A stretch of DNA of 64,000 nt from the NCBI RefSeq assembly GCF_027924965.1, contig NZ_AP027056.1:2480001-2544000 (forward strand), written 5' to 3'. Of the stretch, positions 29,597-39,242 are shown one piece after another (position 1 is the stretch's first letter; each line of letters begins with the position of its first letter). Below the pieces are notes generated by a model, which saw only the letters and a program-made list of their open reading frames with translations, had not been told where the DNA came from and made no database searches. The position numbers and the translations under genes are program-made. Source of the stretch: Limnohabitans sp. TEGF004 (lineage in GTDB: Bacteria > Pseudomonadota > Gammaproteobacteria > Burkholderiales > Burkholderiaceae_C).

Positions 29597-30591
29597 GGAG
29601 CCCAACCAAACGTCTGCATGGTGTAGATCATGCGATCCGCTAAGAATCTATTCGCCAAGGGTGTCAAGTTAATGTCGTCGGCGAAGACATAGCTTTGATA
29701 GCTCGTGGCAGTCAGCGGGCTTGTGGTGTTTAGACCCCCAAGCGCACAACCAGCCATCGCCGTATGCGCTGTACACACGGGCACGTAAAGACCTGTATCT
29801 GCCGTTAAAGCCATGCCACTCACGTTGATGATTCGGGTCGAGCCGTTGGTATCAAATTGGCCTGCAAAATTATTGAAATCACTGGAACGATCTAGCAAAT
29901 ACACAGGTTTTCTATCTTGTCTAAAGGCTGCATTTAATTTCGTCAAAAGTAAGAAATTAAAAGAATTCAAACCCGGCAGTGAGGACGTTGTGATGCTCAG
30001 CTGCTGGATGCCAGCCAAGGATTTATTTGCAGCCCATGGTGTTCGCGCCATGTTGATCGCTGGCATCACAACAACATGCTCAGCACCTGCGGTCGTTAAA
30101 CGTTGAATGGACGCAACGAGTGCACTGGCATTGCTGTCCATGCTGGTCACACCATTTGTATAAGCATCGTAAATGTCCCAGTTACCCACGGCGATGATGA
30201 TCAAGTCTTTTTTTGCAACAGATCCGGCGGAGCTCAAAAACGCAGTGATTTGCGCATCCACATCAGCAACACGTGCATTGGCGGTTGCATAGCTGAATCC
30301 GCCTGTTGACGCGAGTGGATTAAGTACAGTGGCGCCGTCTGCCACACGCTTCACAACAATGCCATATCGCGCAGCAATACGTCCCGCAATCGTGTTGTCC
30401 GTCTCTCCCGTTTGCACGGTGGAAAGACCAGCGCCGGCGCCATCGACGTAGTTAAAACCATCACCGAACGCAATCACGCGTGTCGCCACAAATGGATCGA
30501 CCGTACTGCTGGCACCACCACACGCAGACAACAGGGTGGCGGCCATCACGGCGCACAAGGCTTTGAGGGTTCGGCTAAAAATTGGGTTCAT
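29593..30591 (-). CDS. SGNH/GDSL-like lipoprotein with degenerate active site
   Basis: 332 residues from the ATG at 30591 (AGAGAG upstream). A lipoprotein signal ends in LLSAC with Cys24. The mature part follows the layout of betaproteobacterial SGNH/GDSL esterases. However, block I reads FGDGF (residues 42-46) with Gly in place of the nucleophile Ser. Block III reads GNWDIYD instead of G-x-N-D. Block V reads ADDINLTP with Asn where the catalytic His is expected. Base use is more AT-rich than in neighbours. Esterase activity is doubtful; a binding role is possible. Confidence 0.72.
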   Translation of the reverse strand: MNPIFSRTLKALCAVMAATLLSACGGASSTVDPFVATRVIAFGDGFNYVDGAGAGLSTVQTGETDNTIAGRIAARYGIVVKRVADGATVLNPLASTGGFSYATANARVADVDAQITAFLSSAGSVAKKDLIIIAVGNWDIYDAYTNGVTSMDSNASALVASIQRLTTAGAEHVVVMPAINMARTPWAANKSLAGIQQLSITTSSLPGLNSFNFLLLTKLNAAFRQDRKPVYLLDRSSDFNNFAGQFDTNGSTRIINVSGMALTADTGLYVPVCTAHTAMAGCALGGLNTTSPLTATSYQSYVFADDINLTPLANRFLADRMIYTMQTFGWAP

Positions 30592-30621
30592 CACAGGCTC
30601 TCTTTTGAGTACCACGTTAGT

Positions 30622-31650
30622 TTAACGAGTTGGCGTGGCGGCCCGCATCAAGCGGTCTCGCACGCCATCCCATTCGGGGGATAGGGGTGGGGTTTCGACC
30701 CAAATGTATGCGACGCCTTGGGTGTCAAAGCTGCGCAATTGGGCAAACAGTTGGTGGGCGCAGTCTTGTGCCGATGTAGGCATGGCTTGGCATGTGAACG
30801 GATTCATATGGGTAGCAGGCACTTGCACGGGGCTGCGCGCCCACACGGCGACCGTTGGATGGGCGTTGTCATTGCTTGCAACGGCTTCTCTGACATACGC
30901 GTCGATTGCCTTTTGCAAATCAACCGCCGACATCAGCTGCACACAGGCCATTGGCGCGTAGTGAGATTCAAGGGTGCCCGAGGCGCGCGGTGCATCGGCA
31001 TCCGGCGCAGTGGACGTAATGACCGTCACACCGCAAGCGTCGCTGAGTTGCTGCGGCGTGAGCACGCCTGGGCGCAGCAACACGGGTGCTGCGCGGGTGC
31101 AGTCGACGATGGTGGACTCAATGCCAACGTCACACGCACCACCATCAATGATGAGCAAACTGTCGCCAAACTCACCGGCCACATGCGCCGCCGTGGTGGG
31201 GCTGACACGGCCAAACAAATTGGCACTGGGTGCGGCCACACCAAACACGCCCAAGGTTTCGGCACTTTGCAGCACGGCATGTGCTGTCGGGTGCGAAGGG
31301 CAACGCAAGCCCACCGAGTTTTGCCCACCAGCCGCCACAGCGGCCACCTCGGGTCGGCGCGGCAAGATGAGCGTCAAAGGGCCGGGCCAAAAAGCATCGA
31401 TGAGTTTTTGTGCAAAGTCAGGCACATGGCTGGCGAAGCGTTGCACGCCTTGTGCGCTGGCCACATGCACGATGAGCGGGTGGTTGGCAGGGCGGCCTTT
31501 GGCTTCGAAAATTTTGGCCACTGCGGCATCGTTGCCCGCGTCTGCTGCCAAGCCGTACACCGTCTCGGTGGGCAAGCCCAACAGATCACCGCGCTGCAAA
31601 GCTTGCGCAGCCGCAGTGATGGATGAGGGGGTCTGGCCGTCAAGAATCAT
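30622..31650 (-). CDS. threonylcarbamoyl-AMP synthase (Sua5 type)
   Basis: 342 residues from the ATG at 31650. It makes TC-AMP from threonine, bicarbonate and ATP for t6A tRNA modification. The N-terminal YrdC domain shows GLPTETVYGLAADA, KGRPANHPLIVHV and STIVDCT. A further roughly 140 residues form the Sua5 domain, making this the long form rather than TsaC. It is encoded 45 bases after purK on the same strand. Confidence 0.92.
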   Translation of the reverse strand: MILDGQTPSSITAAAQALQRGDLLGLPTETVYGLAADAGNDAAVAKIFEAKGRPANHPLIVHVASAQGVQRFASHVPDFAQKLIDAFWPGPLTLILPRRPEVAAVAAGGQNSVGLRCPSHPTAHAVLQSAETLGVFGVAAPSANLFGRVSPTTAAHVAGEFGDSLLIIDGGACDVGIESTIVDCTRAAPVLLRPGVLTPQQLSDACGVTVITSTAPDADAPRASGTLESHYAPMACVQLMSAVDLQKAIDAYVREAVASNDNAHPTVAVWARSPVQVPATHMNPFTCQAMPTSAQDCAHQLFAQLRSFDTQGVAYIWVETPPLSPEWDGVRDRLMRAATPTR

Positions 31651-31695
31651 GGGCAAACGTCAAGTGGGGCAATAACGCTGTGGGCATCCACGCCA

Positions 31696-32877
31696 TCAAA
31701 ACGGCGCAATGCCCAAAATGTCAGCCGCTTGCAAAGCCACAGCACGCGCAGCTTCTGGCGTGGCGGCGGTGATGTTGAGGTGGCCCATTTTGCGGCCCAC
31801 GCGCGCTTCGGTTTTCCCATACAAGTGCAAATGCGTGCCGGGCAACGCCAGCACCTTTTGCCATGCAGGTTCAACTTGCGCAGCGTTGGCATTTGATGAA
31901 TCAGCAAACCACAAATCACCCAACAAGTTGAGCATGAAAGCTGGGCTGTGCAAACGCGGTTGCGTCAAAGGCAAATCGGCCATGGTGCGGACTTGCAACT
32001 CGAACTGCGACACATCGCATGCGTCTTGGCTGTAGTGGCCGCTGTTGTGCGGGCGAGGGGCGATTTCGTTAACGACCAACGAGCTGTCAGCCAACACAAA
32101 AAACTCCACGCACAACACGCCCACATAGTTCAGCTCTTGCGCCACGGCTTTGGCTGCGGTGATGGCTTGGTTGGCCAAGGCTTCAGGCACGTTGCCCGCA
32201 AACACCTCGGTCACAGCCAAGATGCCATCGCGGTGCAAGTTGCGTTGCACGGGCAAGTTCACCATGGCGCCATCGCGGCCACGCGCCACGATGACCGAGC
32301 ACTCGCTGGCCAAGGGCAACATTTTTTCTAGCACGCAAGGCACGCTTCCAAGCTTGGCCCAACCGTCGTTCAGCTCATCACGCGTAGTCACGCGCAACTG
32401 GCCTTTGCCGTCGTAGCCCATGCGGGAGGTTTTCAGGATTCCTGGCAGCAAGTTGTCAGTCACAGCGGCGAGTTGCGCTGCGGTGTCGATCACCGCATGT
32501 GGGGCCACTGGCACGCCGCATTTCACAAAGTGGGCCTTCTCACGCGCACGGTCTTGCGCTACGGCCACAGCAGACGCAGCGGGCGACACAGGCAATGTGG
32601 CAGCGAGTTGCGCCAGCGCGTCGGCGGGCACGTTTTCGAACTCGGTGGTGACCGCTTGGCACACAGCTGCGAGTTGCTTCAAGCCTGCGGGGTCCAAGTA
32701 GTCGGTGTGGATGTGGTGATGGCTCACCAAGCCTGCGGGGCTGTGCGCATCGGGGTCGAGCACCGCAGTGTTGTAGCCCATGCGCTGCGCCACATGCGCC
32801 CACATGCGGCCCAATTGGCCACCACCCAACACGCCCAAGGTGGAGCCGGGCAGCAAGGGTTTCAAAGTAATGCTCAT
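31696..32877 (-). CDS. purK: 5-(carboxyamino)imidazole ribonucleotide synthase
   Basis: 393 residues. ATP-dependent carboxylation of AIR in purine synthesis. It shows [21 protein letters not shown] at the start, an ATP-grasp core ([26 protein letters not shown]) and the [14 protein letters not shown] segment typical of PurK. Its start overlaps the purE stop by 4 bases, so the pair is translationally coupled. Confidence 0.96.
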   Translation of the reverse strand: MSITLKPLLPGSTLGVLGGGQLGRMWAHVAQRMGYNTAVLDPDAHSPAGLVSHHHIHTDYLDPAGLKQLAAVCQAVTTEFENVPADALAQLAATLPVSPAASAVAVAQDRAREKAHFVKCGVPVAPHAVIDTAAQLAAVTDNLLPGILKTSRMGYDGKGQLRVTTRDELNDGWAKLGSVPCVLEKMLPLASECSVIVARGRDGAMVNLPVQRNLHRDGILAVTEVFAGNVPEALANQAITAAKAVAQELNYVGVLCVEFFVLADSSLVVNEIAPRPHNSGHYSQDACDVSQFELQVRTMADLPLTQPRLHSPAFMLNLLGDLWFADSSNANAAQVEPAWQKVLALPGTHLHLYGKTEARVGRKMGHLNITAATPEAARAVALQAADILGIAPF

Positions 32878-33365
32878 AGGGGTGGCAACGTCATGTTGCG
32901 AGCCACTTCGGTTTGCGCCACACGGAAGGCTTGCAGCTTTTCAGCCAAGGCCGCATCGGTCGAGGCGAGCAAGGCCACCGCAAACAAAGCCGCATTGGCC
33001 GCACCTGCATTGCCAATGGCGAAGGTGGCCACTGGAATGCCTTTGGGCATTTGCACAATGCTGTGCAAAGAGTCCACGCCTTGCAAATGTTTGCTGGCCA
33101 CCGGCACACCCAGCACGGGCACGATGGTTTTGGCTGCGATCATGCCGGGCAAGTGGGCTGCACCGCCTGCACCTGCGATGATGGCGCGCAGGCCACGGCC
33201 TGTGGCGCTTTCAGCGTAGGCAAACATGTCATCGGGCATGCGGTGGGCTGAAACCACGCGGGTTTCAAAAGAGACGCCAAATTCTTGGAGAATCTGGGCT
33301 GCATGTTGCATGGTGTCCCAATCGGAATTGGAACCCATGACGACACCGACTTGGCACTGGGTCAT
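32874..33365 (-). CDS. purE: 5-(carboxyamino)imidazole ribonucleotide mutase
   Basis: 163 residues from the ATG at 33365. It converts N5-CAIR to CAIR. The family signatures [29 protein letters not shown] and [16 protein letters not shown] are present. It is first in purE-purK(-sua5), divergent from cnoX with a 46-base spacer. Confidence 0.97.
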   Translation of the reverse strand: MTQCQVGVVMGSNSDWDTMQHAAQILQEFGVSFETRVVSAHRMPDDMFAYAESATGRGLRAIIAGAGGAAHLPGMIAAKTIVPVLGVPVASKHLQGVDSLHSIVQMPKGIPVATFAIGNAGAANAALFAVALLASTDAALAEKLQAFRVAQTEVARNMTLPPL

Positions 33366-33411
33366 GATGTGGCTGTGTGTGAGCAAAAACGAATTTTAAG
33401 ACGGGACCCCC

Positions 33412-34368
33412 ATGATTGATGTGACGATGGAAAATTTCGAGGCCGATGTGATTGGCGCCTCACAAACCACCCCTGTGCTGGTGGACTTCTGGGCCGACTG
33501 GTGTGGCCCCTGCAAATCGTTGGGCCCAGTCCTCGAAAAGCTAGAAGCTGACTACCAAGGCCGCTTCAAGCTGGTGAAAGTCAATGCGGACACGCAGCAA
33601 GAATTGGCTGGTGCCTTTGGCGTGAAGAGCCTGCCCACCTGCATCTTGCTCATGGGCGGCCGCCCTGTGGACGGTTTCATGGGTGCGTTGCCCTTGGCAC
33701 AAGTGCGCGAATTCTTAGACAAGCATTTGCCATCTGACAACGAAGTGGCGGCTCAAGCCGATGCCCAAGAAGCCGAGCAACTCATCAACGCGGGCGATGC
33801 GCAAGCCGCCATCGCCAAGCTGCAAGAGGCTTTGAGCCTCAACACCGCTGACGACGAAACCCGTTACAACTTGGTCAAGCTGCTGATTTCTGTGGGCGAA
33901 TTAGAAGAAGCGCAAGCCGCATTGGCGCCTAAGCTGACCGAAATTCCATTGCAACTGCGCTTTGATGCGCTCAACTACTGGCTACAAGCTTTGGTGTTTG
34001 TTGCCACCGACGAGCGTGCCGCTTGGACGTTCGAGCAGTTCGAAGCCGCCATCGCCCAAAACAAACGCGACTTCGACACCCGCTTGGCCAAAGCCCGCGT
34101 GCTGATTGCCGCTGAATTGTTTGAAGCCGCGATGGACGAATTGCTGGAAATCATCATGCGCGACAAAACGTGGGGCAACGATGTAGCGCGCAAAACCTAT
34201 GTGTCCATCTTGGAACTGATGACACCACCCAAGCCCAAAACGGACGATGCCGCCTTCGGCAAATCCGCAGGCGGCATCGAGTTAACCGGCAAAGCCGCGG
34301 TGCAAGAAGATCCCGTGTTGGAGTTGATTTCTCGCTACCGCCGCAAGCTCAGCATGGCGCTGAACTGA
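33412..34368 (+). CDS. cnoX: thioredoxin-TPR co-chaperone (CnoX/YbbN-like)
   Basis: 318 residues. It has an N-terminal thioredoxin domain with WCGPC (Cys31 and Cys34) and a C-terminal region of TPR-like helices rich in Ala and Glu. In E. coli CnoX the redox motif is changed and the protein acts as a holdase that hands clients to chaperonins. Here an intact CGPC suggests real thiol-disulfide activity. It is divergent from purE and converges on purC. Confidence 0.88.
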   Translation: MIDVTMENFEADVIGASQTTPVLVDFWADWCGPCKSLGPVLEKLEADYQGRFKLVKVNADTQQELAGAFGVKSLPTCILLMGGRPVDGFMGALPLAQVREFLDKHLPSDNEVAAQADAQEAEQLINAGDAQAAIAKLQEALSLNTADDETRYNLVKLLISVGELEEAQAALAPKLTEIPLQLRFDALNYWLQALVFVATDERAAWTFEQFEAAIAQNKRDFDTRLAKARVLIAAELFEAAMDELLEIIMRDKTWGNDVARKTYVSILELMTPPKPKTDDAAFGKSAGGIELTGKAAVQEDPVLELISRYRRKLSMALN

Positions 34369-34372
34369 GGTT

Positions 34373-35278
34373 TCAGTCCTTCAACCGATCCCAAGCCTCT
34401 TGGTACTTGGCAGCGGTTTGGGCAATCACCTCTTGCGGCAAATGCGGTGCAGGCGGTGATTTGCTCCAAGGCTTGCCTTGCACTTGGGCGGTTTCTAGCC
34501 AATCGCGCAAGAACTGCTTGTCGTAGCTCGGTGGGTTCACGCCGCCTTTGAAGCTTTGTGCGTAGCTGTCAGCAGGCCAGTAGCGTGATGAATCTGGTGT
34601 GAGCACCTCGTCCATCAACACGAGGTCGTTGTTGGCATCCAAACCAAACTCAAACTTCGTGTCGGCAATGATGATGCCTTTGGCCGCTGCCACATCGCGC
34701 GCGGTTTCGTACAAAGCGATGCTGACGGTTTTGATTTTCTCGGCCAAGCCGCCACCAATCATCTCGACCACTTGTTCGTAAGTGATGTTCTCGTCATGGT
34801 CACCCACCGCCGCTTTGGCTGCAGGCGTGAAGATGGGCTCTGGCAATTTGCTGGCGTTCTTCAAACCTTTGGGCAGCTTGACGCCGCACACCGCTTGGTT
34901 CTCTTGGTATTCCTGCCAGCCGCTGCCGGCCAAATAGCCACGCACCACCGCTTCCACAGGAATGGGCTTCAAGCGTTTGACCAACATCGAGCGGCCTGTG
35001 ACTTGTGCCACTTCGTCCGCGCTCACCACGCTCTCAGGCGCTTCGCCTGTCAGGTGGTTGGGGCAAATGTGGCCGAGTTTGCCAAACCAAAACAAAGCCA
35101 TCTGGGTGAGCAATTCGCCCTTGCCTGGAATGGCTTCGCCCATGATGACGTCAAACGCGCTGATGCGGTCTGAAGCAACCATCAAGATACGGTCGTCGCC
35201 TACGGCGTAGTTGTCGCGCACTTTGCCGCGTGCGAGCAAAGGCAAAGAAGTGAGCGCAGAAGTGTGCAGAGCGGTCAT
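34373..35278 (-). CDS. purC: phosphoribosylaminoimidazole-succinocarboxamide synthase
   Basis: 301 residues. It joins CAIR and aspartate in purine synthesis. It has [27 protein letters not shown] at the N-terminus (nucleotide-binding), [17 protein letters not shown] mid-protein, and [17 protein letters not shown] later. The length fits the longer PurC of betaproteobacteria. It lies only 3 bases after fba on the same strand. Confidence 0.96.
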   Translation of the reverse strand: MTALHTSALTSLPLLARGKVRDNYAVGDDRILMVASDRISAFDVIMGEAIPGKGELLTQMALFWFGKLGHICPNHLTGEAPESVVSADEVAQVTGRSMLVKRLKPIPVEAVVRGYLAGSGWQEYQENQAVCGVKLPKGLKNASKLPEPIFTPAAKAAVGDHDENITYEQVVEMIGGGLAEKIKTVSIALYETARDVAAAKGIIIADTKFEFGLDANNDLVLMDEVLTPDSSRYWPADSYAQSFKGGVNPPSYDKQFLRDWLETAQVQGKPWSKSPPAPHLPQEVIAQTAAKYQEAWDRLKD

Positions 35279-35281
35279 GGA

Positions 35282-36346
35282 TTACTTCACCAACTGAGCG
35301 AGTTCGCCCTTGGCGTACTTGGCCGCCACCACAGAGAGGCTGTCGCCCTTGACCTTGCTGCCTTGGCCTTCGCAACCGAATTCCAAATAACGTTGTTTGC
35401 AAATGTTCATCGCAGCTTCGCGGGCAGGCTTGAGCCATTCGCGGGCATCGAATTTTTCTGGATTCTCAAACATAAACTTGCGAGCCGCAGCCGTCATGGC
35501 CAAACGAATGTCGGTGTCGATGTTGACCTTGCGCACGCCATGCTTGATGGCTTCTTGAATTTCAGACACGGGCACGCCAAACGTCGTTTTCATCTTGCCG
35601 CCGTATTGGTTGATGATGGCCAACAGGTCTTGCGGCACGCTGCTTGAGCCGTGCATGACCAAGTGGGTGTTGGGGATGCGTGCGTGAATTTCTTTGACGC
35701 GGCTGATGGCCAAGATGTCGCCCGTGGGCTCACGTGTGAACTTGTAGGCGCCGTGGCTGGTGCCAATCGCAATCGCCAGGGCATCGAGCTGTGTGGCTTT
35801 GACAAACTGTGCGGCTTCTTCGGGGTCGGTCAACATTTGGCTGTGGTCGAGTTTGCCCACGGCGCCGATGCCGTCTTCTTCACCCGCTTCGCCCGTTTCT
35901 AAGTTACCCAAGCAACCCAACTCGCCTTCGACCGACACGCCCACTTTGTGCGCCATGGCCACCACTTGCTGGGTGACTTGCACGTTGTACTCAAAGCTAG
36001 AAGGCGTTTTGCCGTCTTCCATCAACGAGCCGTCCATCATGACGGAGCCAAAGCCAAGGTCAATCGCGCCTTGGCAAATCTTGGGCGAAGTGCCGTGGTC
36101 TTGATGCATGACCAAAGGAATGTGTGGGTAGGCTTCGGTGGCGGCTTGAATCAAATGCTTGATAAACGGCTCACCCGCGTATTTGCGTGCGCCAGCACTG
36201 GCTTGCAAAATGACTGGCGCGCCCACAGCGTCAGCAGCCATCATCACGGCTTGCACTTGTTCCAAGTTGTTGACGTTGAAAGCTGGAATGCCGTAACCGT
36301 GCTCTGCAGCGTGGTCCAGAAGTTCGCGCATCGATACGAGTGCCAT
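35282..36346 (-). CDS. fba: fructose-bisphosphate aldolase class II
   Basis: 354 residues. Zn-dependent cleavage of fructose 1,6-bisphosphate. It has [14 protein letters not shown] at the start, zinc and substrate residues in MHQDHG, the [18 protein letters not shown] segment, and [15 protein letters not shown] and VMHGSSSVP near the middle. A GAGGA site 6 bases before the ATG decides the start. It follows pyk on the same strand, with a hairpin in between. Confidence 0.96.
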   Translation of the reverse strand: MALVSMRELLDHAAEHGYGIPAFNVNNLEQVQAVMMAADAVGAPVILQASAGARKYAGEPFIKHLIQAATEAYPHIPLVMHQDHGTSPKICQGAIDLGFGSVMMDGSLMEDGKTPSSFEYNVQVTQQVVAMAHKVGVSVEGELGCLGNLETGEAGEEDGIGAVGKLDHSQMLTDPEEAAQFVKATQLDALAIAIGTSHGAYKFTREPTGDILAISRVKEIHARIPNTHLVMHGSSSVPQDLLAIINQYGGKMKTTFGVPVSEIQEAIKHGVRKVNIDTDIRLAMTAAARKFMFENPEKFDAREWLKPAREAAMNICKQRYLEFGCEGQGSKVKGDSLSVVAAKYAKGELAQLVK

Positions 36347-36374
36347 GGGGAATCCTCAAAAATTAAAAACTTGT

Positions 36375-36407
36375 GTAACTGCTGACAATTTTAAAGGCCG
36401 CAGTTAC
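36375..36407 (-). promoter_or_regulatory. hairpin in the pyk-fba spacer
   Basis: Perfect 8-bp arms GTAACTGC/GCAGTTAC separated by 17 bases. Read on the minus strand, the stem ends 6 bases before a short T-rich stretch, so it may act as a weak pyk terminator. A TTGTCA (36383-36388 complement) could also be a -35 element for fba, with a poor -10 about 17 bases later. Either role would separate pyk from fba expression. Confidence 0.45.
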
Positions 36408-36412
36408 CCCCA

Positions 36413-37846
36413 TTAACGAACTTCGCAAATACGCAGCATGTTGGTGCCGCCAGGCGTGCCCATCGGGTCGCCACAGGTGATGGCGTACACGTCGCCTGCA
36501 TCCACAATTCCGCGCAGCTTCAAGTGCGCTTCAGCTTGCGCGAGAGCGGTATCGCGGTCAGCGCTGGTGTCCATCAACAAAGGGCGAACATTGCGGAACA
36601 AGGCCATGCGGCGTTGCGACGCCACCTTGGTGGTCACCGCATAAATAGGGATGTGAATGCGGTGGCGGCTCATCCACAGCGCGGTGGAGCCCGACTCGGT
36701 CAAGGCCACGATGGCTTTGGCGCCCAAGTGGTGTGCCGTGAAGAGCGCCCCCATGGCAATGGTTTGGTCAATGCGGTTGAAGGTTTGGCCTTTGAAATCA
36801 GCGTCCAGTTCTACGTCCTCGGCAGCCTCGGCGGCCTCGCAAATTTTGGACATTTCTTCCACGGTTTCCAGCGGGTACTTGCCTGCGGCAGTTTCGGCGC
36901 TGAGCATGACGGCATCTGTGCCGTCAATCACGGCGTTGGCCACATCACTCACCTCGGCGCGAGTGGGCACGGGGTTGGTGATCATGCTCTCCATCATTTG
37001 CGTGGCGGTGATCACCACCTTGTCGTGCTGACGTGCCAGCTTGATCATGCGTTTTTGCAGCGCAGGCACTGCTGCGTTGCCCACTTCTACCGCCAAGTCG
37101 CCTCGCGCCACCATGATGCCGTCGCTGGCACGCAAAATTTCGTCGAGCAGCGGGATGGCCTCAGCACGTTCAATCTTGGCTATCAAGCCCGGCTTGTGTT
37201 TGTACTCAGCGCCAGCCACGTTGGCCAGTTGGCGCGCCATTTCCATGTCTGTGGCGTTTTTGGGAAAGCTCACGGCAAGGTAGTCGGCTTGGAAGCTCAT
37301 CGCGGTTTTGATGTCTTCCATGTCTTTGGCGGTCAACGCAGGCGCGGTCAAGCCGCCGCCTTGTTTGTTGATGCCTTTGTTGTTCGACAACTCGCCACCA
37401 ATCTTCACTGTGGTGTGCACTTGTTCGCCGCGCACGGCTTCGACGGTCAACACAATCAAGCCATCGTTGAGCAACAGCAAATCGCCGGGCTTCACATCGC
37501 GTGGCAGCTCTTTGTAGTCAAGGCCCACGCCTTGCAAATCGCCGGGCTCGGTGCGTGAGGCATCGAGCACAAACTTCGCGCCGTTTTCCAGCATGACCTT
37601 GCCATCGACAAACTTGCCCACGCGGATTTTTGGGCCTTGCAGGTCGGCCATGATGGCCACTTCGCGGCCTGCACGGGCTGCGGCTTCGCGCACCAAACGG
37701 GCGCGATCGATGTGGTCTTGAGCTTTGCCGTGGCTGAAATTAAGGCGCACCACGTTGACGCCGGCGCGAATCATGGCTTCAAGCAATGCAGGGTCGCTGG
37801 AAGCTGGGCCTAAAGTAGCAACAATTTTGGTCGCGTGACGTGCCAT
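36413..37846 (-). CDS. pyk: pyruvate kinase
   Basis: 477 residues. It converts PEP and ADP to pyruvate and ATP. It has TKIVATLGPASSDP and VVRLNFSHG at the start, KIERAEAIPLLDEIL with the active-site Lys, MVARGDLAVEVG and the ATQMMESM segment. Upstream is a GGAGAC site 9 bases before the ATG. It is divergent from the desaturase gene. Confidence 0.97.
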   Translation of the reverse strand: MARHATKIVATLGPASSDPALLEAMIRAGVNVVRLNFSHGKAQDHIDRARLVREAAARAGREVAIMADLQGPKIRVGKFVDGKVMLENGAKFVLDASRTEPGDLQGVGLDYKELPRDVKPGDLLLLNDGLIVLTVEAVRGEQVHTTVKIGGELSNNKGINKQGGGLTAPALTAKDMEDIKTAMSFQADYLAVSFPKNATDMEMARQLANVAGAEYKHKPGLIAKIERAEAIPLLDEILRASDGIMVARGDLAVEVGNAAVPALQKRMIKLARQHDKVVITATQMMESMITNPVPTRAEVSDVANAVIDGTDAVMLSAETAAGKYPLETVEEMSKICEAAEAAEDVELDADFKGQTFNRIDQTIAMGALFTAHHLGAKAIVALTESGSTALWMSRHRIHIPIYAVTTKVASQRRMALFRNVRPLLMDTSADRDTALAQAEAHLKLRGIVDAGDVYAITCGDPMGTPGGTNMLRICEVR

Positions 37847-38083
37847 ATTCTTTGTCTCCGTATGTGTTTTGTTTGTTTCATTCTTGCACGCCTCAAGCGC
37901 CCCAGCGCATGGGGTTGCAGGGTTAAGGGCCTTAAGAACGAATTCTTTTTGTCTCTTTTTAACCGATGGCCTTGACCCACCAACGGGTAAACACCCTCTT
38001 TTTTGGCGTATGCAGCGATAATGGCGTGAACAGTTGATGCAAATCAGTGCGCATCTTCGCAGGCCACCTAAGATTCAATTCCT
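37847..38083. promoter_or_regulatory. divergent control region pyk / desaturase
   Basis: 237 bases with no gene. A GATAAT (38017-38022) is a possible -10 for the desaturase but has no good -35. Poly-pyrimidine stretches (37943-37970, 37992-38004) are present. I see no convincing operator. Confidence 0.35.
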
Positions 38084-39169
38084 ATGACCACACATATCCA
38101 ACCGATCCTTCCCGGCGAACCCATGCCACACCGCAAAGTTATGCGCGAGTGGTTGATTCCATTGGCAGAGCGCACCACAGCGCTGGCTATTGTCATGCTC
38201 GTCGTCGACTACGTGCTGTGGGCAGCACTGTTGACAGGCACCGTATACTTTGACGCGTGGTGGGCCAAGCTCTTGTGCGGCTGCGTCGCAGGCTTTGTGA
38301 TTGGCCGCTTGTTCATCTTGGGCCACGATGCTTGCCACCAAAGCCTCACACCGCACCGCAACCTCAACAAGTGGTTGGGCCGCATTGCTTTCTTGCCCTC
38401 GTTGACCGCCTATAGCTTGTGGGACATCGGCCACAACGTGGTGCACCACGGCTACACCAACCTCAAAAACTTCGACTTCGTGTGGGCCCCCTACACCCCC
38501 GAAGAGTACGCTGCGCTGAGCCCCATGCAAAAGCTCAAAGACCGCGTGTACCGCAGCGGCTGGGCACCTGGCCTGTACTACATGATCGAAATCTGGTGGA
38601 ACAAGATGGTGTTCCCCAACGAAAAGAACATGCCTACACGCCGCCCTATCTTCACAAAAGACTGCTGGCTCATCACCGGCTTCGGCGCTGCTTGGGTGGC
38701 TGTCATGGCTTGGGCCGCAGTGGCCACAGGCCAAACCATTGGCTACATCTTGCTGATGGGCGTGATCATTCCATTCTTCTTCTGGGTGACCATGATTGGT
38801 TTCGTGGTGTACGTGCACCACACCCATGTGGACGTGTCTTGGCACGAGGAGCGCACCGGCTGGTCAAAGGCTTCGCCTTTTGTGTCCACCACCGTGCACT
38901 TGACCTTCCCATTCAACATCGGCGCGTTGATGCACCACATCATGGAGCACACCGCTCATCACTTGGACATGAGCATTCCTCTGTACAAGCTGAAACAAGC
39001 GCAAAGCAAACTCGAAGAATTGCTGCCAGAACGCATCATCGTTCAGCCCTTCTCTTGGAGCTGGTATGTGCAAACCGCTCGCGACTGCAAGCTGTATGAC
39101 TTCAAAACCGACAGCTGGATGACATACGAAGGCAAGGTCACGAGCCCTCGCGCCATGAAAGCAGCCTAA
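38084..39169 (+). CDS. membrane fatty acid desaturase
   Basis: 361 residues. It has the three His boxes of acyl-lipid/acyl-CoA desaturases: HDACH (residues 81-85), HNVVHH (117-122) and HTAHH (near 289-293), which bind the di-iron centre. Membrane helices lie around residues 33-80 and 200-240. It probably introduces a double bond into membrane fatty acids, useful at low temperature; regiospecificity cannot be told. A strong terminator follows, so it is likely monocistronic. Confidence 0.9.
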   Translation: MTTHIQPILPGEPMPHRKVMREWLIPLAERTTALAIVMLVVDYVLWAALLTGTVYFDAWWAKLLCGCVAGFVIGRLFILGHDACHQSLTPHRNLNKWLGRIAFLPSLTAYSLWDIGHNVVHHGYTNLKNFDFVWAPYTPEEYAALSPMQKLKDRVYRSGWAPGLYYMIEIWWNKMVFPNEKNMPTRRPIFTKDCWLITGFGAAWVAVMAWAAVATGQTIGYILLMGVIIPFFFWVTMIGFVVYVHHTHVDVSWHEERTGWSKASPFVSTTVHLTFPFNIGALMHHIMEHTAHHLDMSIPLYKLKQAQSKLEELLPERIIVQPFSWSWYVQTARDCKLYDFKTDSWMTYEGKVTSPRAMKAA

Positions 39170-39186
39170 TCGCCATCGCCAGATTC

Positions 39187-39225
39187 AAAGCCCCGCAAGT
39201 TCACACGAATTTGCGGGGCTTTTTC
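39187..39225 (+). terminator. intrinsic terminator after the desaturase gene
   Basis: Stem AAAGCCCCGCAA/TTGCGGGGCTTT with a 12-base loop, followed by T-rich sequence, about 18 bases after the stop codon. Confidence 0.9.
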
Positions 39226-39242
39226 TTGTACGCTTCTCACCC

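Noticed and set aside
36524..37558. Open frame of about 340 codons opposite pyk
   Set aside because: Shadow of the pyk coding sequence; His/Gly-rich composition and no recognisable motif.
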